Assembly (NCBI GenBank): GCA_903884425.1
Contig: CAISEP010000003.1
Location: forward strand, 124,001 to 188,000
Reading direction: 5' to 3'
DNA length: 64,000 nucleotides
DNA from: an uncultured Caulobacterales bacterium
Lineage (GTDB): Bacteria; Pseudomonadota; Alphaproteobacteria; Caulobacterales; Caulobacteraceae
This document shows positions 9,083 through 18,012 of the stretch, piece by piece; the stretch's first letter is position 1, and each line of letters starts with the position of its first letter. The notes under the pieces were generated by a model. It was not told where the DNA came from. It did no database searches and was given only the letters and a program-made list of their open reading frames with translations. A program made the translations under genes and the position numbers.

Positions 9083-9460
9083 ATGGCACAATACAGCACC
9101 ACAATGAAGCGCAGCGATCACTTCCAGCCGGAGAGTTCGGAGGATCCTGCCGCCCAGCGCCGCATGCGCGGCCAGCTCGAGAAGATCGACTACACCGCCT
9201 ATGCCTGCAATCGCGAGGTGATCGGCCAGATGGTCGGACCCGTGGATGCCCAGGCGTTCCAGCGGCTGGCCGTGGCCTGTGCCCAGGCCCGGGCCAACTG
9301 GGTGGCGGAGGCCCTGTCGGTGACCAGCGCCGGCCTGACCGTGCCGCCGGAACGCACCGCGCGCCTGGCCGAGCTCCGCCGCAGCTACGAGGAACTGTCG
9401 GAGGCCTATGAGGGCATGCGCCGCATGGTCGAGCGGGGCTATCTGAGCTTTCGCACCTAG
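9083..9460 (+). CDS. Small alpha-helical protein of unknown function
   Basis: I do not recognise the family. The 125 residues lack a signal peptide and membrane segments. The sequence is helical in character: a polar N-terminus, then LEKIDYTAYACNREVIGQMV, two amphipathic helices, and a C-terminal coiled-coil-like stretch (RLAELRRSYEELSEAYEGM). Codon use and GC match the neighbours, which supports a real gene. It stands alone between gmk and the ureohydrolase gene. A CtrA-like box upstream might tie it to the cell cycle, but this is inference only. Confidence 0.6.
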   Translation: MAQYSTTMKRSDHFQPESSEDPAAQRRMRGQLEKIDYTAYACNREVIGQMVGPVDAQAFQRLAVACAQARANWVAEALSVTSAGLTVPPERTARLAELRRSYEELSEAYEGMRRMVERGYLSFRT

Positions 9461-9534
9461 GGCTTGATCCCGGTCGCACTGGACTTTCGAGGCGGCCCGC
9501 CGCACGGTTCGACCGGTGGCGGAGGGCAGGCGGC

Positions 9535-10341
9535 ATGCGGACAGGACTACTCGGCGTCGGCTGGGACGACCATTCGTCCCATGCGCGCGGGCCTGCGCGG
9601 GCCCCGGCCCTCATTCGCGCGGCCCTGCACGATCCTGCCGGCAACCCCTTTGCCGCCGATCTCACCAACGTGCTCGATCCCGACATTCTCCATGATCACG
9701 GGGACTGTCATCTGGCCGGGGATGCGGACGACGCGGACCGGATCACCGCGGCGGCGGCGGCGGTGCTGGAGTCCGGGGATGCGCTGCTGACCCTGGGCGG
9801 AGACCATGCGGTGACCTATCCGATCCTGCGGGCCGTGGCCGCCCGCTGGCCCGGGGTGCGGATCGTGCATGTGGACGCCCATCCAGACCTCTATGACGAT
9901 TTCGAGGGCGACCCCCTCAGCCATGCCTCGCCCTTTGCCCGGATCATGGAGCAGGGACTGGCCCGGCGGCTGCTGCAGATCGGCATCCGGGCGGACACGC
10001 CGCACCTGCGCGCCCAGGCGGAGCGGTTCGGCGTGCGGACCTATCCGCCGGACGACATCGACACCGCCCTGATGGCCATTGCGGCCCTGGGAGACGGGCC
10101 GGTCTACCTTTCCTTCGACCTGGACGGCCTGGACCCGGCCTTTGCCCCCGGCGTGAACCATCACGAGCCCGGCGGCCTGACCGTGCGTGAGGCCCTGCGC
10201 ATCATCGACGCCCTGCCGGGCCAGCTGGTGGGGGCCGATGTGGTGGAGCTGGCCCCCGCACGGGACGTGAACGGCACCACCGCCACCGTCGCCGCCCGGC
10301 TGGTGAAGCAGATCGTCGCCCGGATCCACCGGGGCGGTTAG
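9535..10341 (+). CDS. Arginase/agmatinase-family ureohydrolase
   Basis: Binuclear manganese hydrolase that cleaves a guanidino or related C-N bond; agmatinase, arginase and formiminoglutamase share this fold. The 268 residues show all metal-ligand motifs: LGGDHAVTYP, HVDAHPDLYDDF and SFDLDGLDPAFAPG, plus the closing DVVELAPARDVNGTTA. At under 300 residues it is slightly short, and the usual N-terminal loop is abbreviated (LLGVGWDDHSSHARGPARAP). The substrate is not determinable because the specificity loops do not clearly match SpeB or RocF. The gene is convergent with the serine hydrolase gene, with 4 bp of overlap. Confidence 0.85.
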   Translation: MRTGLLGVGWDDHSSHARGPARAPALIRAALHDPAGNPFAADLTNVLDPDILHDHGDCHLAGDADDADRITAAAAAVLESGDALLTLGGDHAVTYPILRAVAARWPGVRIVHVDAHPDLYDDFEGDPLSHASPFARIMEQGLARRLLQIGIRADTPHLRAQAERFGVRTYPPDDIDTALMAIAALGDGPVYLSFDLDGLDPAFAPGVNHHEPGGLTVREALRIIDALPGQLVGADVVELAPARDVNGTTATVAARLVKQIVARIHRGG

Positions 10342-11564
10342 ATCCGGCTTTCGGTGAAGGCGGAATAGACCAGGGTGCGCAGCTCCCGCCGGATGGGATA
10401 GGCCCCGGACGGCATCAGCTGGGTCATCAGCACCACGGCCATGTCCTCGGCCGGGTCCACCCAGAAGGCCGTCGAGGCGGCACCGCCCCACCACAGGTCC
10501 CCGAAGCTCGCCGGGATCAGGGTCGCGGCGGGGTTGGTGGTGGTGGCAAAGCCCAGCCCGAAGCCCACTCCGGCATAGGTCGCCTCGCTGAACAGGGACT
10601 GGGAGCAGGCCGCCAGGTCCTTGCCCCCCGGCAGGTGGTTCGCCGCCATCAGGGCCAGGGTCTTGGGGCTGATGTACGTGTGGCCGTCCAGGGTGCCGCG
10701 CCCCAGGATCATCCGGCAGAAGCGCATGTAGTCGTCGAAGGTCGAGACCAGCCCGCCGCCGCCGCTGACCAGGACCGGTGGCTCCAGATAGCTGCTCCGC
10801 GCCGGGTCGTCCTGCAGCACCACGCCGCCGGGCCCGCGGGCATAGCAGGCGGCAAAGCGGTGCTGCTTTTCCGGGGGCACCATGAAGGCCGTGTCCACCA
10901 TGCCCAGGGGACGGAAGAGGCGCTCCTCCAGGAAGTCCTCCAGCTTCTGGCCGGAGACCTTCTGCACCAGATACCCGACGATGTCGGTGGAAACCGAATA
11001 GTTCCAGGCGGTTCCCGGCGAAAACTCAAGCGGGATGGAGGCCAGGGTCTCCACCAGATCGTCGAGCCCGACGGTCTTGCCGATGACGCCGATATTGGCC
11101 TTGCGATAGGCGGCGTCCACGGTGGTGCGGTTCTGGAAGCCGTAGGTCAGGCCCGAGGTGTGGCGCAGCAGGTCCACCACCTGCATCGGCCGCTCCACCG
11201 GCCGGGTCACATACTCCCCCGGCAGGCCGTTGACATAGACGCCCAGGGACTTCCACGAGGGGATGTAGCGGTGCACCGGATCGTCCAGCGCGATCTTCGC
11301 CTCTTCCACCAGCATCATCAGGGCCACCGACGCGATGGGCTTGGTCATGGAATAGATGCGGTAGATGGTGTCGTCGCGGATGGGGACATTGCGCTCCACG
11401 TCCGCCTGACCGAGGCAGGCCATGTGCGCCAGCTGCCCCCCGCGGAACACCCCGTAGGCCAGCCCCTTCAGCCGCCCCTTGTCCACATAGCGTTCCTGGA
11501 AGAAGCGATCGGCCAGCGCCAGTCGCTGGGACGACAATCCCACGGTTTCCGGACGGACGGACAT
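10338..11564 (-). CDS. Serine hydrolase, class C beta-lactamase/esterase family
   Basis: Penicillin-binding-protein-fold hydrolase; family members are esterases, carboxypeptidases or transpeptidase-like enzymes rather than true beta-lactamases. The 408 residues have the nucleophile S-x-x-K in YSMTKPIASVALMML and the second-element Tyr in WNYSVSTD. The GGGGLVSTFDDYMRF segment and the C-terminal WGGAASTAFWVDP replace the KTG box. No signal peptide is present, so it is probably cytosolic (EstB type). The start at 11564 gives MSVRPETVG; an ATG 60 bp upstream is judged too long. A paralogue of the same family lies at 55245-56420. Confidence 0.85.
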   Translation of the reverse strand: MSVRPETVGLSSQRLALADRFFQERYVDKGRLKGLAYGVFRGGQLAHMACLGQADVERNVPIRDDTIYRIYSMTKPIASVALMMLVEEAKIALDDPVHRYIPSWKSLGVYVNGLPGEYVTRPVERPMQVVDLLRHTSGLTYGFQNRTTVDAAYRKANIGVIGKTVGLDDLVETLASIPLEFSPGTAWNYSVSTDIVGYLVQKVSGQKLEDFLEERLFRPLGMVDTAFMVPPEKQHRFAACYARGPGGVVLQDDPARSSYLEPPVLVSGGGGLVSTFDDYMRFCRMILGRGTLDGHTYISPKTLALMAANHLPGGKDLAACSQSLFSEATYAGVGFGLGFATTTNPAATLIPASFGDLWWGGAASTAFWVDPAEDMAVVLMTQLMPSGAYPIRRELRTLVYSAFTESRI

Positions 11565-11712
11565 GCGCTTCTCCCTGACCTGTTCTGTTGGGCCTGAGCT
11601 TAAAGCCCCCCGCGGCGGCGGCAAGGGGGGGTTACGGTCCGTGTCGGTCCCGTTCTATACAGGGCACCGGATGCGCCCGGCGGCAGGCGTCGGCGAAGAC
11701 AGCGGACATTTC

Positions 11713-13548
11713 ATGGACGGCGACCGGGTTCCAAGCGCAGTGCGAGACGCCCCCTTCCGCGAGCCCCGCTACGCGCCCCGGCGGCTGGAGGTGACCCACC
11801 GGCGGGACGGCGCGCTGGTGCTGCGGAACACGACCCCCTGGTCGGATCGCTTTGCCACCACCAATGCGCCCCTGGATCACTGGTCCCAGGCCGCCCCGGA
11901 CCGCCTGTGGGTGGCGGAGCGGGCGGGGGACGGCTGGCGGGGCGTGACCTTCGGCGAGGCCGGTCACCGGGTGCCCCGGCTGGCGACGGCGCTCGCAGAC
12001 CTGGGCCTCGGCCCGGACCGGCCGCTGCTGATCCTCGCCCGCAACACGGTCGACCATGCCCTGATTGCCTATGCGGCCATGCGCCTGGGGTGCCCCATCG
12101 CGCCCCTGTCGCCGCAATATGGCCAGGCCAGCGCCGATCCGGCCCGTCTGGCCCATGCGGCGGCCCTGATCCGCCCCGCCGCGATCTATGTGGAGGACGG
12201 AGCGGCCGCCGCCGTGGCCATCGCCCGGGATGAGGTGCTGAAGGACCTGCCGGTGATCGCCAGCCGGGCCGTGCAGCCGGGCCAGATCGACTTCGCCACC
12301 CTCGATGCAGCCCGGCCGACGGACAACCGCGCCCGGCCGGAGCAGGCGGCCAAGCTGCTGCTGACCTCCGGCTCCACGGGCAAGCCCAAGGCGGTGATCT
12401 GCAGCCACGCCAATGTCAGCTTCAACGCCGCCCAGATCCAGGCCTGCTACGACGATCCGGACCCGCCGGTGGTGGTCAATTCCGCGCCCTGGAGCCACTC
12501 CCTGGGGGCCAACGCCATCTTGCACATGATCGTCCACCGGGGCGGGACGCTCCATATCGACCACGGCCAGCCGGTGGCCGGGCGGTTCGACGAGACCCTG
12601 CGCAACCTGCGTGAGATCGCCCCCACCTATCACAACATGGTCCCCGCGGGCTGGGCCCTGCTGGCCGACGCGCTGGAGGCGGACGAGGCCCTGGCGCGGA
12701 CCTTCTTCAGCCGGGTGCGGGTGCTGCAATATGGCGGGGCGGGGCTTCCCCAGTCGGTCTGCGACCGGGTCTGCGCCCTGGCCGCGCGCCTGACGGGGGA
12801 GCAGATCACCTTCGCCGCGGGCTATGGCTCGACGGAGACGGGGCCCACGGCCTGCAATGTCCACTGGATCAACACCCGGGCGGGCCTGTGCGGCCTGCCG
12901 ACCCCCGGCACCACGGTGAAGCTCGCGCCCGAGGGCGAGAAGCTGGAGGTGCGGGTCAAGGGGCCGCAGATTTCCCCCGGCTATCGCGGGGCGGACGGTG
13001 CCCTCATCCCGCTGAGCCTGGACGAGGAGGGCTATTACCGCCTGGGGGACGCCGCCAAGCTGGCCGACCCGGACGATCCGATGCAGGGCATCGTCTTCGA
13101 CGGCCGGCTGGTGGAGAACTTCAAGCTGGCCAGCGGCACCTTCGTGGCGGCCGGGGCCCTGCGGCTGGCCGCCCTGTCGGCCATGGGCGGGGTGGCCACC
13201 GACGCGGTGGTCTGCGGCGAGGGACAGGCGGGGGTGGGCCTGCTGGTCTTCCTCAACCCCGCCCAGGCGCGCACTTTGGCGGGGGACGCAGATGACCTGG
13301 AGGCGCTTGCCCATCACCCGGCGGTGAAGGCGGCGGTGGCGGAGGGGCTCGCCCGGCTGAACCGGGAGGCGGGCGGCGGCGCGGCGCGGGTCACCCGGGC
13401 CCTGATCCAGCGGGACGCCCCCCACGCCCATTCCGGCGAACTGACCGACAAGGGCTACATCAACCAGTCCATGGCGCGGGACCGGCGGGCGGCGGACGTG
13501 GCGCGCCTGTTCGCAGCCGACCCGGATCCGGAAGTCATACAGCTGTGA
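11713..13548 (+). CDS. Feruloyl-CoA synthase-like acyl-CoA ligase
   Basis: ANL-superfamily enzyme that adenylates a carboxylic acid and forms its CoA thioester; hydroxycinnamates such as ferulate are the likely class of substrate. The 611 residues carry the AMP/P-loop motif LLLTSGSTGKPKAVICSH, the A5 region AGYGSTETGPTACN and a GDAAKLADPDDPMQG motif in the place of the usual YRTGD. The N-terminal LVLRNTTPWSDRFATTNAPL resembles FCS proteins. The ATG at 11713 is preferred; 11671 is possible. It overlaps the following barrel-protein gene by 4 bp (GTGA). No enoyl-CoA hydratase or vanillin dehydrogenase is adjacent, so the pathway is open. Confidence 0.8.
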   Translation: MDGDRVPSAVRDAPFREPRYAPRRLEVTHRRDGALVLRNTTPWSDRFATTNAPLDHWSQAAPDRLWVAERAGDGWRGVTFGEAGHRVPRLATALADLGLGPDRPLLILARNTVDHALIAYAAMRLGCPIAPLSPQYGQASADPARLAHAAALIRPAAIYVEDGAAAAVAIARDEVLKDLPVIASRAVQPGQIDFATLDAARPTDNRARPEQAAKLLLTSGSTGKPKAVICSHANVSFNAAQIQACYDDPDPPVVVNSAPWSHSLGANAILHMIVHRGGTLHIDHGQPVAGRFDETLRNLREIAPTYHNMVPAGWALLADALEADEALARTFFSRVRVLQYGGAGLPQSVCDRVCALAARLTGEQITFAAGYGSTETGPTACNVHWINTRAGLCGLPTPGTTVKLAPEGEKLEVRVKGPQISPGYRGADGALIPLSLDEEGYYRLGDAAKLADPDDPMQGIVFDGRLVENFKLASGTFVAAGALRLAALSAMGGVATDAVVCGEGQAGVGLLVFLNPAQARTLAGDADDLEALAHHPAVKAAVAEGLARLNREAGGGAARVTRALIQRDAPHAHSGELTDKGYINQSMARDRRAADVARLFAADPDPEVIQL

Positions 13549-14888
13549 GGCGACCGGGGTTCCTCGGCCTGTTGCTGAGCCTTTCCGCCGGTCCGGCCCT
13601 GGCCCAGTCGGTTCCCCCGACCCTGCCCGGGATGCACGACATGGCGGACATGCCCGGGATGGATCACGGGATGGATCACGGGATGGAGCATGGGGAGGGC
13701 ATGGCCATGGGCCGCATGTCGGCCCTTTCCGACACCCCGATGTCGCGGGAAGCCTCCGGCACCTCCTGGCAACCGGAAACGTCCGGCCACGAGGGATGGA
13801 TGGCCATGCGTGCCGATGGCTGGATGACCATGGTGCACGGGGATGTCTCCGTCGTCGCGGATCATCAGTCCGGCCCCCGCGGCGGGGACAAGACCTTTAT
13901 CTCAGGCATGGTGATGGCCAGTGCCGGTCACGATCTCGGCCCTGCGCGGATCACCTTCCGGCTGATGGTGTCGCCCGACCCGTTCATGGGCAAGGGCGGC
14001 TATCCGAAGCTCCTGCAGACGGGGGAGACAGCCGACGGGACCCACGGCCTGATCGATCGGCAACACCCCCACGACGCGGTCGGCGAGCTGGCGGTGATCC
14101 TGTCCGCACCGATTGCCGCCGGGGTGTCCGGCTTCGTCTATGCGGGATATCCGGGAGAGCCTGCACTCGGGCCTATCGCCTATCTCCATCGTGGGTCCGG
14201 GTCGGACAACCCCTCGGCCCCCATCAGCCACCACTGGCTGGACTCCACCCACGTGGCCTATGGTGTGGCGACGGCAGGGCTGGTGGCAGGGCCGGTGAAG
14301 CTGGACGCCTCGACCTTCACCGGGCGGGAGCCGGACCAGGACCGCTGGGCCTTTGACCGCCCGCGCTTCGACAGCCGCTCCGTTCGCCTGACCCTCAATC
14401 CGGCATGGGCGTGGTCGATGCAGGTCAGCCGCGGCTGGATCGTCAGTCCCGAGCAGCTGGCCCCCGGGGAGAATGTCACCCGCACCACGGCGTCGGTCTC
14501 CCACAGCCTGCCGCTGACGCGGACGGCTCTGGGCGACGTCCTGTGGCAGAGCACGGTCGCCTGGGGGCGGAACCGGTTCACCGATGGGCGGACCCGCGAT
14601 GCCTGGCTCGCCGAGGCGTCCCTGGGCTTCGGGCCGAACGTGGTCTTCACCCGCATCGAGCAGGCTGACAAGGACGAGCTGTTCACACCACCGTCCCCGC
14701 TGGCCGGGCGCAGCTTCCGGGTCGGGGAGGTGTCCGCGGGTTATGTGCGCTACCTGTCCCTGGCCCCGCACCTGAAGCTGGGGATCGGCGGCCTCGCCGG
14801 TCTCTACGCCGTTCCCGACGCGGCGGGAGCGGCCTATGGTTCACATCCTGCGGAGCTGATGGGCTTCGTCCGGTTCAAGATCACCTGA
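13545..14888 (+). CDS. His/Met-rich outer-membrane beta-barrel protein, function unknown
   Basis: Predicted exported protein of 447 residues: GTG start, signal peptide MRRPGFLGLLLSLSAGPALA, then a remarkable MHDMADMPGMDHGMDHGMEH stretch that resembles copper-binding Met/His motifs. The rest is made of alternating amphipathic strands typical of a porin-like barrel, ending with aromatic GFVRFKIT. Conserved-looking segments include IDRQHPHDAVGELAV and ISHHWLDSTHVAYGV, the latter recalling uncharacterised barrel proteins found near copper-resistance genes. It is translationally coupled to the ligase upstream and 12 bp from the ThDP enzyme. Whether it handles metals or aromatic acids is unresolved. 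Confidence 0.65.
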   Translation: MRRPGFLGLLLSLSAGPALAQSVPPTLPGMHDMADMPGMDHGMDHGMEHGEGMAMGRMSALSDTPMSREASGTSWQPETSGHEGWMAMRADGWMTMVHGDVSVVADHQSGPRGGDKTFISGMVMASAGHDLGPARITFRLMVSPDPFMGKGGYPKLLQTGETADGTHGLIDRQHPHDAVGELAVILSAPIAAGVSGFVYAGYPGEPALGPIAYLHRGSGSDNPSAPISHHWLDSTHVAYGVATAGLVAGPVKLDASTFTGREPDQDRWAFDRPRFDSRSVRLTLNPAWAWSMQVSRGWIVSPEQLAPGENVTRTTASVSHSLPLTRTALGDVLWQSTVAWGRNRFTDGRTRDAWLAEASLGFGPNVVFTRIEQADKDELFTPPSPLAGRSFRVGEVSAGYVRYLSLAPHLKLGIGGLAGLYAVPDAAGAAYGSHPAELMGFVRFKIT

Positions 14889-14900
14889 GGAAACCCAAGC

Positions 14901-16445
14901 ATGAACGGCGCCGAAGCCATACTGAAGACCCTCGCAGACAATGAGGTCGAGGTCTGCTTTTCCAATCCCGGCACCAGCGAGATGCAGATGGTGTCCGCCT
15001 TCGACCGGGAGCCGCGGGTCCGCCCGGTGCTCTGCCTGTTCGAGGGCGTGGCCACCGGCGCGGCCGACGGCTATGCGCGGATGGCGGGCAAGCCGGGCTC
15101 GACCCTGCTTCACCTGGGGGCCGGTCTGGCCAACGGCTCGGCCAATCTGCACAATGCCCGCCGGGCCTATTCCCCCATCGTCAACATCGTCGGCGACCAT
15201 GCCACCTATCACCGGCAGTATGACGCGCCCCTGACCTCCGACATTGCAGGACTTGCGGGACCCAACTCGGTCTGGGTGAAGGCGGGCGAGACGCCGGACG
15301 CCGCCGCCGACCTGACCACCGAGGCGATCGTCGCCTGCCAGACCGGGGCCGGGGGCACCGCGACCCTGATCCTGCCCGCCGATGCCGCCTGGAGCCCTGC
15401 CTCCCGCAGCGGACCGGTGGCCGTGGTCCCGCCCCGCGCCCGTCCCGCCGAAGGGGAGGTGGAGGCCGTGGCCCGGGCCCTGAAGGCGGCGAAGAAGGCG
15501 GTCCTGCTGGTCGGCTCGGGGGCCCTGACGGAGGCGGGGATCGCCGCCGCCGGTCGCCTGGCCCTGGTGGGCGTGCGGGTCCTGGTGGACACCTTCACCG
15601 CGCGCCAGCCCCGGGGGGCGGGGCGCTTCGTTCCCGACAAGATGATGTATTTCGGCGAGATGGCCATGGCCGACCTCGACGGGTCCGACCTGATGGTGCT
15701 GGCCGGGACCCAGACCCCGGTGGCCTTCTTCGCCTATCCGGACATGCCCAGCGTGCTGGTGCCCCCGGGATGCGCGCTGATGACCCTGGCCACTCCCGCG
15801 CAGGACGGGGTCTGGGCCCTGCAGGCCCTGGCCGACCTGATGGCCGCGCCGGAGCAGGCGGTGACGGCCCTGGCCGACATCGCCGACGCCGCGCCGACGG
15901 GGGACCTGACGCCCTATTCCATCGGCACCTCCATCGCCCGGCACATGCCCGAGCACAGCGTGATCTCCGACGATGCCGTGACCTCGGGCCTGCCGGTCTA
16001 TCTGCAGACCCGCACGGCGCGGCCCCATGACTGGCTGTCCCTGACCGGCGGGGCGATCGGCCAGGGCATCCCCGTGGCGGTGGGTGCCGCCATCGCCTCG
16101 CCGGGGCGCAAGGTCCTGTCCCTGAACGGGGACGGGGCGGCGGCCTATACGGTGCAGGGGCTGTGGACCATGGTCCGGGAGAACCTGGACGTGGTGACGG
16201 TGATCTTCGCCAACCACGCCTACCGCATCCTGAACATCGAGCTCGCCCGCACCAAGTCGGGCAATGCCGGGCCCCAGGCGCGGCGGCTCCTGGACCTGGG
16301 CGATCCGCGGATGGACTGGGTGGCCATGGCGCAGGGCTTCGGCATGGCCGCCACCCGCTGCGATACGGCGGAGGCCTTCGACGCCGCCCTGGCCCGGGCG
16401 CTGGCAGGGCAGGGGCCACACCTGATCGAGGCCGTGCTCGGCTGA
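14901..16445 (+). CDS. Thiamine-diphosphate enzyme, acetolactate synthase/benzoylformate decarboxylase-like
   Basis: ThDP-dependent enzyme of the IlvB/MdlC group acting on 2-oxo acids. The 514 residues contain the cofactor-activating Glu (LCLFEGVATGAADGYARM), a central domain, and the ThDP motif starting SLNGDGAAAYTVQGLW and closing near FANHAYRIL. It is shorter than biosynthetic AHAS large subunits (about 570), and no ilvH-like regulatory subunit follows, so branched-chain synthesis is unlikely. Decarboxylation or carboligation of an aromatic or short 2-oxo acid is plausible given the CoA ligase in the same operon. A strong terminator follows. Confidence 0.82.
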   Translation: MNGAEAILKTLADNEVEVCFSNPGTSEMQMVSAFDREPRVRPVLCLFEGVATGAADGYARMAGKPGSTLLHLGAGLANGSANLHNARRAYSPIVNIVGDHATYHRQYDAPLTSDIAGLAGPNSVWVKAGETPDAAADLTTEAIVACQTGAGGTATLILPADAAWSPASRSGPVAVVPPRARPAEGEVEAVARALKAAKKAVLLVGSGALTEAGIAAAGRLALVGVRVLVDTFTARQPRGAGRFVPDKMMYFGEMAMADLDGSDLMVLAGTQTPVAFFAYPDMPSVLVPPGCALMTLATPAQDGVWALQALADLMAAPEQAVTALADIADAAPTGDLTPYSIGTSIARHMPEHSVISDDAVTSGLPVYLQTRTARPHDWLSLTGGAIGQGIPVAVGAAIASPGRKVLSLNGDGAAAYTVQGLWTMVRENLDVVTVIFANHAYRILNIELARTKSGNAGPQARRLLDLGDPRMDWVAMAQGFGMAATRCDTAEAFDAALARALAGQGPHLIEAVLG

Positions 16446-16470
16446 TCCCGGCCGCCGTTCCGGCCAGGAA

Positions 16471-16502
16471 AAAGCCCGCGGGGTGCGAACCCCGCGGGCT
16501 TT
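16471..16502. terminator. Bidirectional rho-independent terminator
   Basis: Perfect 13-bp stem, AAAGCCCGCGGGG (16471-16483) and its complement (16490-16502), with a 6-nt loop TGCGAA. It is flanked by A-runs on one side and T-runs on the other. It lies between two convergent genes ending at 16445 and 16524, so it can serve both. Confidence 0.9.
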
Positions 16503-16523
16503 GTCGTTCAGGAAGGTGCCGTC

Positions 16524-17867
16524 CTACTTCTTGATGTTGGTCGGCAGCTTGCAGGCCAGATCGCCCGTCGCCGTGGCGCAGGGGATCAGGGAGTCGGCCA
16601 CATAACCGGCCCCGGCGGTCTTCACCACCCAGCCGGAACCGCCGTCGGCGCAGGCCGTCTCGTAGAAGGAGGCCCCGTTGGCCGAGCCGCCGATGTAGCG
16701 GGCACCGGCCACCTTGCAGGAGCCCTTGCCCTTGGCCGCGAGCGAGGCCGACAGCTTGTCGAACACCGGGGTCAGGGAGGTGCCGAGCTTGCAGGACTGG
16801 CCCAGAGCCCCGACCTCGACGCAGTCGTGGATCTTGGACTGGGCCGCGTTTTCCGCGAATTCGGCCACGGCACCGTCCGGACGGTCCGCACAGGCCAGTT
16901 CGACCACGTCGGCATTGTTGGACGGGTTCACGCCGATCAGGCGGTACTTGTTCACCTGGCACTTGAAGCCGGCCTTCTTGGCGAGGTCGGTGTAGATGCC
17001 GTTCTCCGCCGTTTCGGCCTTGGTCGTGTCGGTCAGTGTGCAACCGCCCAGGAAGTTGGCGGCCAGGGCGCAATCGACCTGCTGCTTCACTTCGCCGACG
17101 GGGCTGATGGTGTAGATGAAGCCCGAATTCTCGGCCTTGCAGGCGATCTCGTAGCCGTCGAGGCCGCTGGAGGTCATGCCGATGTAGCGCACGGTCTTCA
17201 CGTCGCAGGGCTTCTTCACCCCGGCGGCCAGGGTCTTGGCATAGGCGATGGACTGCTCGTCCGTCGTCAGGGAGCAGGCGAGCTTGCTGCCGATCTGGCT
17301 GACGCAGGGGGCCGCGGCGGTGGGCTTGCCCGGATCGCGGATGATCAGATAGCCCTCGCCCGGCTTGCAGGCCACTTCATAGAACTTCGTGCCGCTGGAG
17401 GTGGCCCCGAGGTACTTGGCAGCGGTGACCGGACAGGGGCGACCGGCCTCGGCCATGAAGGGCACCAGGCCCGACTTCGGATCGGCGTTTTCCGGCAGGC
17501 GGCAGGCCAGCGACGGGCTCAGCGACGAGGCGATGCAGTCATTGGCCGTGGCCTTGGGCTTCATGGTCAGGACGGTGTAGCCGAGCCCTTCCTTGCAGGC
17601 GACTTCATAGCCGGCGACGGGGACCGGCTTGGTGTCCTTGGCCTTGGGATCGGCCCCGGTGGGGGTCATGGTCATGGTGCCGATGAAACGGGCATTGACG
17701 ACGGTGCAGGCCACGCCGCTGTCGGCGACCACCGCGGGGGCTTCCTTCATCCCCCGGTCGATATCGGCCTTGGTGATCTTCGGCAGTTCCGGTGCCGCCG
17801 CCTGGGCCGCGACCGGCGCGAGGGCGGCGATAGCCACGGCGACCAGCGCCATTCCTAAGCGTTTCAT
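16524..17867 (-). CDS. Secreted protein with five tandem four-cysteine repeats
   Basis: Unknown function. The 447 residues begin with a clear signal peptide (MKRLGMALVAVAIAALAPVAAQA). After about 20 residues come five tandem modules of roughly 75-95 residues. Each has four cysteines in the same order: C, then YIG/YLG, then YE(V/I/T)AC, then GY(L/I/V), C, and a closing LAC or similar. That gives 20 cysteines, all presumably disulfide-bonded in the periplasm or outside. Examples are YLGATSSGTKFYEVACKPGE and YIGMTSSGLDGYEIACK. The ATG at 17867 has AGGAGAA 8 nt upstream. The terminator downstream is shared with the convergent operon. I know of no named domain for this repeat. Confidence 0.75.
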   Translation of the reverse strand: MKRLGMALVAVAIAALAPVAAQAAAPELPKITKADIDRGMKEAPAVVADSGVACTVVNARFIGTMTMTPTGADPKAKDTKPVPVAGYEVACKEGLGYTVLTMKPKATANDCIASSLSPSLACRLPENADPKSGLVPFMAEAGRPCPVTAAKYLGATSSGTKFYEVACKPGEGYLIIRDPGKPTAAAPCVSQIGSKLACSLTTDEQSIAYAKTLAAGVKKPCDVKTVRYIGMTSSGLDGYEIACKAENSGFIYTISPVGEVKQQVDCALAANFLGGCTLTDTTKAETAENGIYTDLAKKAGFKCQVNKYRLIGVNPSNNADVVELACADRPDGAVAEFAENAAQSKIHDCVEVGALGQSCKLGTSLTPVFDKLSASLAAKGKGSCKVAGARYIGGSANGASFYETACADGGSGWVVKTAGAGYVADSLIPCATATGDLACKLPTNIKK

Positions 17868-17910
17868 CCGATTTTTCTCCTGAGCGGCCAACGGCCGTAC
17901 GTGTTTTCCG

Positions 17911-17940
17911 TCTTAAGCCGTGTCCGGAACCAATGGTCAA
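17911..17940 (-). promoter_or_regulatory. Candidate promoter of the cysteine-repeat protein
   Basis: On the minus strand TTGACC (17940-17935) and TTAAGA (17916-17911) are separated by 18 nt, about 45 bp before the ATG. The -35 is good and the -10 weak. Confidence 0.4.
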
Positions 17941-18012
17941 GCAGCCCGTGATGGCATTAGTTTGACGTCGGGCGTCCTCGCGGCGCAAGTCCGTACCACC
18001 TTGGAGGCGATC

